In this document: one piece after another, positions 1-3,303 of the stretch
Numbering within the stretch: position 1 is the first letter of the stretch
Layout: each line of letters starts with the position of its first letter
Assembly: GCA_919903585.1 (NCBI GenBank)
Contig: CAKKST010000093.1
Coordinates: forward strand, 1 to 7,325
Direction: 5' to 3'
From: Nitrospiria bacterium
GTDB lineage: Bacteria; Nitrospirota; CAKKRA01; 9FT-COMBO-42-15
DNA length: 7,325 nucleotides
Program-made: the position numbers and the translations under genes
Notes under the pieces: generated by a model
What the model was told of the DNA's origin: nothing
Databases searched by the model: none
What the model saw: only the letters and a program-made list of their open reading frames with translations

Positions 1-1
1 G

Positions 2-75
2 AGCGGGTGGCGGGATTCGAACCCGTGACCCCCAGCTTGGAAGGCTGGCGCTCTAACCAACTGAGCTACACCCGC
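2..75 (-). tRNA. tRNA-Gly (anticodon TCC)
   Basis: Read on the minus strand this folds as a complete cloverleaf. The acceptor stem GCGGGTG pairs with CACCCGC, the D-arm contains AGCTCAGTTGGTTAGAGC, the anticodon stem-loop is CCAGC-CTTCCAA-GCTGG, and the T-arm carries GGTTCGAATCC. Anticodon TCC decodes GGA and other glycine codons. The discriminator is U, as usual for bacterial tRNA-Gly. The next base (position 1) is C, so a genome-encoded CCA is possible but cut by the window edge. It is the third and last visible tRNA of the operon; transcription continues to the left, out of the window. Confidence 0.97.
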
Positions 76-83
76 ACACACAA

Positions 84-158
84 CAACTCTTAACTTGTAA
101 CTTACAACTCATAACCACCTTCTTTCGTTAAAAGTTATCAGTTACCTGTTAAAAGTTA
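84..158. repeat. Two opposed 7-bp-phased degenerate repeat tracts in the Tyr-Gly tRNA spacer
   Basis: The tetramer YAAC occurs at 84, 91, 98, 105 and 112, exactly every 7 bp. After a short break GTTA occurs at 127, 134, 141, 148 and 155, again exactly every 7 bp. The other three bases of each heptad vary. GTTA is the reverse complement of TAAC, so the two tracts are inverted copies of the same degenerate unit, and the spacer RNA could fold into a long imperfect hairpin. The tracts almost fill the spacer between the two tRNAs. Function unknown. Confidence 0.85.
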
Positions 159-163
159 ATTCC

Positions 164-248
164 TGGTGGGGAGGGGAGGGTTCGAACCTCCGAAGCCTAC
201 GGCGACAGATTTACAGTCTGTTCCCTTTGACCACTCGGGAACCTCCCC
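164..248 (-). tRNA. tRNA-Tyr (anticodon GTA)
   Basis: Minus-strand cloverleaf with acceptor GGGGAGG/CCTCCCC, anticodon loop CTGTAAA (GTA, tyrosine) on the stem CAGA/TCTG, and a long variable arm between the anticodon and T arms. The long arm makes it a class II tRNA, as expected for bacterial Tyr. The T-arm is GGAGG-TTCGAAC-CCTCC. The discriminator A is followed by an encoded CCA (164-166). It is the middle gene of the Thr-Tyr-Gly operon. Confidence 0.97.
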
Positions 249-251
249 ATG

Positions 252-267
252 GCAACCTTACGGTTGC
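252..267 (-). other. Short perfect hairpin just 5' of tRNA-Tyr
   Basis: GCAACC (252-257) and GGTTGC (262-267) form a perfect 6-bp stem with a 4-base loop. In the transcript it ends 3 nt before the 5' end of mature tRNA-Tyr. No T-run follows, so it is not a terminator. It may help separate the tRNA from the repeat-filled leader during processing; that is inference. Confidence 0.5.
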
Positions 268-272
268 ACTCT

Positions 273-337
273 TAACCCTTAACTATTAACTGATAATTTC
301 TTAGGGTTAAAGGTTATCGGTTATTGGTTATCCGTAA
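273..337. repeat. Two opposed 7-bp-phased degenerate repeat tracts in the Thr-Tyr tRNA spacer
   Basis: TAAC occurs at 273, 280 and 287, with TAAT at 294 in the same phase. GTTA then occurs at 306, 313, 320 and 327, with GTAA at 334. The 7-bp period is exact within each half. This is the same architecture as the tracts between tRNA-Tyr and tRNA-Gly: an NNNTAAC half followed by a GTTANNN half in inverted orientation. Only the phased tetramer is conserved, so recent duplication of one spacer is unlikely. Confidence 0.85.
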
Positions 338-357
338 TTTTGCGCCAGCATTTTTTT

Positions 358-433
358 TGGAGCTGGCGAAGGGAATCGAACCCCCGACCGTCTGATTACA
401 AATCAGATGCTCTACCGACTGAGCTACGCCAGC
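358..433 (-). tRNA. tRNA-Thr (anticodon TGT)
   Basis: Minus-strand cloverleaf with acceptor GCTGGCG/CGCCAGC, D-arm GCTCAGTCGGTAGAGC, anticodon stem-loop TCTGA-TTTGTAA-TCAGA (TGT, threonine), and T-arm GGGGG-TTCGATT-CCCTT, which includes two G-U pairs. The discriminator is U and CCA is encoded at 358-360. It is the promoter-proximal gene of the operon. The order Thr(TGT)-Tyr(GTA)-Gly(TCC) equals thrU-tyrU-glyT of the E. coli tufB operon. Confidence 0.97.
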
Positions 434-522
434 CTTTAACCACCATTATTTGTTGGTAAATCAACAGGTTATATTGCTTTAATACAAAAGACACACTTAT
501 CCACTGTTCTCGGAAAGTGAAC

Positions 523-551
523 ATTTTAACGGATAAATTCTAATATGTCAA
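523..551 (-). promoter_or_regulatory. Sigma-70 type promoter of the tRNA operon
   Basis: On the minus strand a perfect -35 box TTGACA (551-546) is followed by a 17-bp spacer and a -10 box TAAAAT (528-523), one mismatch from consensus. The predicted start at about 516 gives a leader of roughly 80 nt before tRNA-Thr. No other gene lies between, so it should drive all three tRNAs. A second TTGACA stands about 23 bp further upstream but has no good -10 partner at standard spacing. Confidence 0.8.
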
Positions 552-596
552 GAGGAAAAAGCGTATTTGTCAAGCCAATTTAGAAATGTCCTGTTT

Positions 597-828
597 TTAT
601 GTTATAGCCTCCACGAGGTCTTCCTTAGCTTTATTTTTTATGCCAAGATTGAATCTCCTACATGGATGATCTACAGAAGGAATATATGTCTTTCTCCTCC
701 GGAATATAAACGGTTGTTTCTGCCGTCTTTCCAGCCTCATAGTTATTTCTTTGAATCCTAAGCAGATACCATTATACGTTATTACCATTGAGCCGTCTAT
801 CCTTATCTTCTACAATAACCTTCTCAAC
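597..828 (-). pseudogene. C-terminal remnant of an integrase-type (ISNCY/IS481-like) transposase
   Basis: Two reading frames together resemble the extreme C-terminus of DDE/integrase-core transposases. The first piece (about 828-796) reads VEKVIVEDKD. After a frame change the second (about 788-600) reads MVITYNGICLGFKEI, and later RRRKTYIPSVDHPCRRF, ending in TAA at 597-599. From memory, members of this group end with a 'DGS..I.YNG..L.F.EI' segment followed by 'RKTYIPP.DHPWR'. The split frames, the PSVDHPC in place of PPADHPW, and the absence of the catalytic core show a dead 3' end. Just downstream lies GACATTTCTAAATTGG, a sequence type I associate with ends of such elements (recall, not checked). 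It may be the scar of an IS that landed behind the tRNA promoter. Confidence 0.55.
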
Positions 829-951
829 CCAGCAAAGGCAATAGCAGAGATTAAGAAGAGATTATTGCTAAAAAGGGTAAAACGGTAAGGCTGTTCATAT
901 CGCTTCTTTATAAAACCTTTATGCCCCATGTTATCTGACATTGCATATCTT

Positions 952-1227
952 TCAAGCAATGCTCACTTCTAATCGCTTTCCCAATGCCTTAGCAACCCTC
1001 TCTAATGTGGACAGCTTTATATCTTCTGCATGATTCTCAATCCGTGAAATTGCAGTTTTTTTGGTTTTAAGCCTGCGCGCAAGCTCTTCCTGAGTCAATC
1101 CTGCTGTTTCACGCGCCTGACGGAGCATTAATCCTACTTTAAACTGCTCATAGCCTTCCTCAAAACCTTCAGCAAATTTCTTGTCTCTCTTTTTTCTTTC
1201 ACTTATATATTTTCTTAGGTCACTCAT
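952..1227 (-). CDS. XRE-family antitoxin (HigA-like)
   Basis: A 91-residue DNA-binding protein. Residues about 34-85 form a Cro/C1-type helix-turn-helix: LRQARETAGLTQEELARRL, then a recognition-helix region KTKKTAISRIENH, then LSTLERVAKALGKRLEV. The charged N-terminal ~30 residues could be the toxin-contacting part, which is inference. It follows the toxin gene with an ATGA overlap (1224-1227). Its strong ribosome site AAGGAGG (1242-1236, 8 nt spacing) lies inside the end of the toxin gene. The known role of the family is to bind and neutralise the RelE/HigB-type partner and repress the shared promoter. A 6-bp inverted repeat (939-944/956-961) straddles the stop codon but lacks a T-tract, so a terminator is not supported. 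Confidence 0.88.
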   Translation of the reverse strand: MSDLRKYISERKKRDKKFAEGFEEGYEQFKVGLMLRQARETAGLTQEELARRLKTKKTAISRIENHAEDIKLSTLERVAKALGKRLEVSIA

Positions 1228-1580
1228 TGTTTTGTCCTCCTTTTTAAAAAGTCTCTTCTATAAGCCTCTGCCCTTTCTATTTCAGATTTAGGCGTTTTCT
1301 GGCTCTTTTTTATAAGTCCATGGGTTAATACAACAACAGAATTGTCAACAAAGAAACAAAATATCCGATAAGCATTTGAGCCGAATTGAATCCTGCACTC
1401 CCATATTTCTTCTGTTCCAGTAAGTTTCTTAAAATATAAAGATGGAACTATATCCATATCTTCTAATAGCCTGAGGACCCATGTTATTTTCTGTGCAACC
1501 TTAGCAGGTAAGGAATCAAGTAAGTCCTGCACAGGGCATTTGCCATCAGAGGTCTTATAAAAAATGACCGTTCTTTTCAC
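1224..1580 (-). CDS. Gp49/HigB-like toxin of the RelE superfamily
   Basis: A 118-residue protein matching the 'phage-derived Gp49-like' family (PF05973), mRNA interferases that cut translated mRNA at the ribosome. Family signatures are visible: YKTSDGKCPVQDLLDSL at the N-terminus, KKLTGTEEIWECRI (51-64), YRIFCFF (71-77), then LTHGLIKKSQKTP (85-97) and an ERAEAYRRDF tail. The likely functional basic and aromatic residues (W60, E61, R63, R72, H87, K91, K92) are present, so the toxin looks intact. The start is GTG (1580-1578); no in-frame ATG and no Shine-Dalgarno precede it, and the promoter places the transcript start at or next to this codon. The toxin comes before the antitoxin, as in higBA. 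Confidence 0.88.
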   Translation of the reverse strand: MKRTVIFYKTSDGKCPVQDLLDSLPAKVAQKITWVLRLLEDMDIVPSLYFKKLTGTEEIWECRIQFGSNAYRIFCFFVDNSVVVLTHGLIKKSQKTPKSEIERAEAYRRDFLKRRTKQ

Positions 1581-1586
1581 GCTTAT

Positions 1587-1615
1587 ATGTTAACCTACAT
1601 GTTAACTTATGTCAA
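1587..1615 (-). promoter_or_regulatory. Promoter with embedded operator of the toxin-antitoxin operon
   Basis: Minus strand: TTGACA (1615-1610), 17-bp spacer, TAACAT (1592-1587). The predicted start falls on the G of the GTG start codon (1580), seven bases past the -10 box, implying a leaderless toxin mRNA. Two identical 6-bp palindromes GTTAAC (1589-1594 and 1601-1606), separated by 6 bp, lie in the spacer and the -10 region. Together they form the inverted repeat GTTAAC-N6-GTTAAC, a natural operator for the XRE antitoxin, whose binding would block RNA polymerase. Confidence 0.75.
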
Positions 1616-1626
1616 GGATTTTTTAG

Positions 1627-1655
1627 TGAGGCGGCTTTTCATAAGGCTCGCCTCA
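1627..1655. repeat. Strong stem-loop just upstream of the toxin-antitoxin promoter
   Basis: TGAGGCG (1627-1633) pairs with CGCCTCA (1649-1655). Past a single bulged T (1648), GCTTT (1634-1638) pairs with AAGGC (1643-1647) including one G-U, leaving a 4-base loop. It lies 11 bp upstream of the -35 box. The T-run is on the wrong side for a plus-strand terminator, and the minus strand shows an A-run, so a classic terminator is not supported. Confidence 0.6.
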
Positions 1656-1786
1656 TAGGCGGCGTCGGCTGCGCCCTCGGATAGCCGCAACTCCGATAAG
1701 CGGTCAGAGGCAGGGCTTTTGGGTGTTAAACCTCAAGCGTTCTGTTAGCTGCTGTTGCGGGCAGGCTTTTAAAAATTTCTCTTCCC

Positions 1787-1850
1787 TTCATATTTCCCTT
1801 GAAGCAAACTTTGTCATGGGTGTAGACCAGAGCCTTCCGACCCTTCTTTC
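1787..1850 (-). repeat. 64-bp dispersed repeat, copy 1
   Basis: This segment matches 3222-3285 over 64 bp with four mismatches and no gaps. In the minus orientation the element ends with AAGGGAAAT and an ATG, so each copy carries a ribosome-site-like sequence plus a start codon at its edge (ATG at 1791-1789 here). Beyond the ATG the two copies differ. This copy touches the palindromic repeat on its right. Confidence 0.9.
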
Positions 1851-1880
1851 CCCTCTATCAAGAGGGGATTAAGGGGTGTG
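1848..1880. repeat. Palindromic repeat, copy 1 (intergenic)
   Basis: CCCCTCT-ATCA-AGAGGGG (1850-1867) is a perfect 7-bp stem with a 4-base loop, followed by ATTAAGGGGTGTG (1868-1880). The same unit occurs at 2843-2875 and, with a shorter tail, at 5785-5815. It sits about 50 bp downstream of the DUF5615 gene, where the transcript would form a GC-rich hairpin. Confidence 0.92.
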
Positions 1881-1931
1881 TTTTCCCCACGTGAAATGTC
1901 AATTTTGGTGCCTGACTCTCTTAGTTCCATA

Positions 1932-2294
1932 TCATCTTATTGACCTTCTTATCCGCACACCTTCAGGGGTAATAATAACCAGATTTCCTTTTATGTCTTC
2001 CATCTTGATGGACTGATAATATTTTTTGAATATCATAAGTGTTTCATCAACAGGTCTCTTATATATTTTAGCGACAACAATTCCTCCACATTTTACAGGG
2101 GGAAACCTGAACATTCTTGTGAAGTCTTTATCCATGGTAATAATGACCATATTCTCCTTACACGCCTTCTCATATACCTCATCATCAGAAATACCAGAAA
2201 GGCCACTATCCCTGATGCTCAGGACATCATTTCCGAGATGCCTTAAATAATCAATAATGGGTTCAAAGAGGTTTTCATTGGCAAAAACCTTCAT
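1932..2294 (-). CDS. DUF5615 PIN-like protein (putative toxin nuclease)
   Basis: A 120-residue protein of the DUF5615 type, a compact PIN/Mut7-C-like fold commonly paired with DUF433 proteins and thought to be a VapC-like RNase toxin. The N-terminus MKVFANENLFEPIIDYLRHLG corresponds to the family's 'MK.LADENL...V..LR..GHDV' opening. Next come SIRDSGLSGISDDEVYEKA (27-45) with acidic D37, D38 and E39, and VIITMDKDFTRM (50-61) with D55 and D57. These supply the acidic cluster expected of a metal-dependent nuclease. Residue 6 is Asn where Asp is common, but I recall that ANEN also occurs in this family. It overlaps the upstream DUF433 gene by ATGA (2291-2294), so the two are translationally coupled. 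Activity is inferred, not demonstrated. Confidence 0.82.
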   Translation of the reverse strand: MKVFANENLFEPIIDYLRHLGNDVLSIRDSGLSGISDDEVYEKACKENMVIITMDKDFTRMFRFPPVKCGGIVVAKIYKRPVDETLMIFKKYYQSIKMEDIKGNLVIITPEGVRIRRSIR

Positions 2295-2518
2295 GCCGTA
2301 ACCCCTGCTTCTTCATCAGCAAGAATAGAGGCATATAATAAACATGCCCTGATGTCCTCATCAGTAATATTCGGATATGCCTTTTTAATCCCTTCAAAAC
2401 TCTCTCCTGCAGCGAGAAGATCGAGTATGATATGTACAGGAATTCTGGTTCCCTTAATACACGGTTTGCCACTGCATATCTTCGGATTAGATACTATTCT
2501 TTCAATACTTGTATTCAT
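2291..2518 (-). CDS. DUF433 protein (putative antitoxin of the PIN-like toxin)
   Basis: A 75-residue DUF433 protein carrying the hallmark SGKPCIKGTRIPVHIILDLLAAG (16-38), then YPNITDEDIRACLLYA (48-63), a small winged-helix-like domain. The start chosen is the ATG at 2518-2516 because AAGGAGG (2533-2527) lies 8 nt upstream. An in-frame ATG 51 bp further up would extend it, but that extension is not family-like and would contain the ribosome site. DUF433 genes regularly precede DUF5615 genes and are proposed antitoxins. No convincing promoter is seen upstream. The adjoining sequence is debris of other genes, so this module may have arrived separately. Confidence 0.83.
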   Translation of the reverse strand: MNTSIERIVSNPKICSGKPCIKGTRIPVHIILDLLAAGESFEGIKKAYPNITDEDIRACLLYASILADEEAGVTA

Positions 2519-2626
2519 ATCTTTAGCCTCCTTAATATTCGTTTTTGTGATTTTTTTGATTGTTGACACCTCTCATAAATGCCTCTTACTCACAACATAC
2601 ACACTACCTTCAAAAGCTTGTTCATT

Positions 2627-2752
2627 TTACCCCTTTCCTTCTACAATTGCAATCTCCTCTGGGGTTAGTCCATAAAGTTCATAGACCATTTTATCTATCT
2701 GGCGTTCAGAGACGAGGGCTTCTGTTGCTGTGTTGCTGTTAATTTCGATTAA
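2627..2752 (-). pseudogene. C-terminal tail of an adenine-methylase/R-M protein (fragment A)
   Basis: A 41-codon open stretch with no start of its own, bounded upstream by a stop. It reads SERQIDKMVYELYGLTPEE then IAIVEGKG and a TAA (2627-2629). From memory, 'IDxLVYELYGLTxEEIxIVEG' is a very common C-terminus of Eco57I-type and other N6-adenine methylase/type IIG restriction proteins. Everything N-terminal, including the NPPY catalytic motif, is absent. An ATG follows the stop in TAAAATG and begins an 11-codon frame, as if the start of a next gene was also retained. A related tail occurs at 2993-3130. Confidence 0.6.
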
Positions 2753-2778
2753 TTAGAACCGTCCCCCCGCTTCCGCTT

Positions 2779-2822
2779 TCCACAATCGCAATCTCCCGCC
2801 CACTGCCCGCAGATAATGTGCC
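2779..2822 (-). repeat. Decayed repeat piece B, related to the methylase tail ends
   Basis: On the plus strand TCCACAATCGCAATCTCC (2779-2796) matches the 3' ends of the methylase tails at 2640-2662 and 3027-3049 (read on minus as EIAIVE). It continues to GATAATGTGCC (2812-2822), which also ends the piece at 3141-3173. It is in frame with the Fic remnant upstream but beyond its stops. Its context suggests recombination or decay debris, not a gene. Confidence 0.5.
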
Positions 2823-2842
2823 CGTCCTTTTTTTGTTATTAT

Positions 2843-2875
2843 TTCCCCTCTATCAAGAGGGGATTAAGGGGTGCG
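2843..2875. repeat. Palindromic repeat, copy 2 (at the break of the Fic gene)
   Basis: CCCCTCT-ATCA-AGAGGGG (2845-2862) followed by ATTAAGGGGTGCG (2863-2875). It is identical to copy 1 across the palindrome and differs by one base in the tail. It lies exactly where the Fic-like reading frame stops being recognisable and supplies the TGA (2855-2853) that ends it. Confidence 0.92.
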
Positions 2876-3017
2876 ATTCAAGAATCAATGCATTTTTTTG
2901 CATATCTGAAATCCATTCATCCTTGAGCTTCACCGCATCAAGAAATCCACGCACCCGTTCTATCTCAACAAGCGCCTTATTAATCTTTGGGGTTATAGTA
3001 AATTTAGGTTTAAACAT
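2853..3017 (-). pseudogene. N-terminal fragment of a Fic-family protein gene
   Basis: A 54-codon frame with ATG at 3017-3015, preceded by GGAGGGG (5 nt spacing). It reads MFKPKFTITPKINKALVEIE, then RVRGFLDAVKLKDEWISDMQ, then KNALILE. This resembles the N-terminal helices of Fic-domain AMP-transferases, which normally run on into an 'HxSTAIEGN' inhibitory motif and later HPFxxGNGR. After ALILE the sequence enters the palindromic repeat (SHPLIPS) and stops. The catalytic domain is nowhere in the window, so the gene is dead. Fic genes often accompany restriction-modification loci, which fits the res gene upstream. Confidence 0.55.
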
Positions 3018-3130
3018 CTTCTCCCCTCCACAATCGCAATCTCCTCTGGTCTGAGATTATAAAGTTTATAAACAAGCTGGTCAATTTATTTTTTGTATTT
3101 ACAGGCTTTGGAAATATGGGAAGCGTCCAT
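2993..3130 (-). pseudogene. Second methylase C-terminal tail, with a nonsense codon (fragment C)
   Basis: From ATG at 3130 the frame reads MDASHISKACKYKK, then TAA (3088-3086), then IDQLVYKLYNLRPEE and IAIVEG in the same frame, ending at TAA 2995-2993. IDQLVYKLYNLRPEEIAIVEG parallels IDKMVYELYGLTPEEIAIVEG of fragment A, so this is an independent copy of the same type of C-terminus. The in-frame TAA sits where related tails would carry a coding residue such as Gln, consistent with CAA mutating to TAA. Its 3' end overlaps the start of the Fic fragment, resembling a former methylase-Fic operon junction. Confidence 0.55.
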
Positions 3131-3226
3131 CTATTTCACCTCCACAACCCAATCTCCTGCCGGATAATGTGCCTGTGGCTTTTCTCCCTCGCAAGGCAGA
3201 GCAAAAGAGCCTGCCCTGATTTTCAT
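3131..3226 (-). other. Small open frame and decayed repeat piece D, doubtful gene
   Basis: A 31-codon frame starts at the ATG carried by the 64-bp repeat (3226-3224, with AAGGG upstream) and ends at TAG 3133-3131. It ends AHYPAGDWVVEVK and matches no family I know. Its last third (plus strand TCCACAACCCAATCTCCTGC at 3141-3160, then GATAATGTGCC ending at 3173) is a diverged relative of repeat piece B and of the methylase tail ends. It is most likely debris. Confidence 0.4.
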
Positions 3227-3285
3227 ATTTCCCTTGAAGCAAACTTTGTTATGGGTGTAGACCAGACCCTGCTGACCCTTCTTTC
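3222..3285 (-). repeat. 64-bp dispersed repeat, copy 2
   Basis: Matches 1787-1850 with four substitutions in 64 bp. It lies 19 bp downstream of the res stop codon. Again the minus-strand 3' edge is AAGGGAAATATGAA, creating a plausible translation start. Unlike copy 1 it is not adjacent to the palindromic repeat. Confidence 0.9.
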
Positions 3286-3303
3286 TCGCAAAAAACCCTG
3301 CCC

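Larger units (their letters stand above)
1616..1931. other. Intergenic stretch with hairpins and two dispersed repeats, no gene
   Basis: No credible protein is seen. From left to right it holds a strong hairpin (1627-1655) and a GC-richer segment (about 1656-1720) unlike its AT-rich flanks. A 7-bp inverted repeat CCGCAAC/GTTGCGG (1685-1691 and 1754-1760) follows. Then come a 64-bp dispersed repeat and a palindromic repeat, listed separately. A 21-codon open frame (1726-1791, minus) starts at the edge of the 64-bp repeat but has no recognisable product. Confidence 0.6.

Noticed and set aside
556..590. Second promoter for the tRNA operon from the TTGACA near 575.
   Set aside because: No acceptable -10 box occurs 16-18 bp downstream; the promoter at 523-551 is much better.
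939..961. Inverted repeat CATTGC/GCAATG at the end of the antitoxin gene as a terminator.
   Set aside because: Only 6 bp, 11-base loop, and no T-tract on the minus strand.
1684..1762. Integron attC-like site: inverted CCGCAAC/GTTGCGG arms with an internal CTCAAGCGTT.
   Set aside because: The arms do not fit the RYYYAAC/GTTRRRY core pattern, no integrase or cassette series is visible, and the internal match is too short.
1850..1867. Palindromic repeats as a CRISPR array.
   Set aside because: The three copies are hundreds to thousands of bases apart, one is inside a gene, and there are no regular spacers.
1937..1952. Loss of catalytic Asp (Asn at residue 6) making the DUF5615 protein a dead toxin.
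   Set aside because: Residue 6 is at about 2279-2277, and ANEN is, as I recall, a common variant in this family; the acidic residues E7, D37, D38, D55 and D57 remain, so inactivity is not supported.
2352..2675. 107-codon hydrophobic plus-strand frame that could suggest a membrane protein.
   Set aside because: It is the complement of the DUF433 gene and upstream debris; hydrophobicity is a by-product of the antisense frame, and the DUF433 match is clear.
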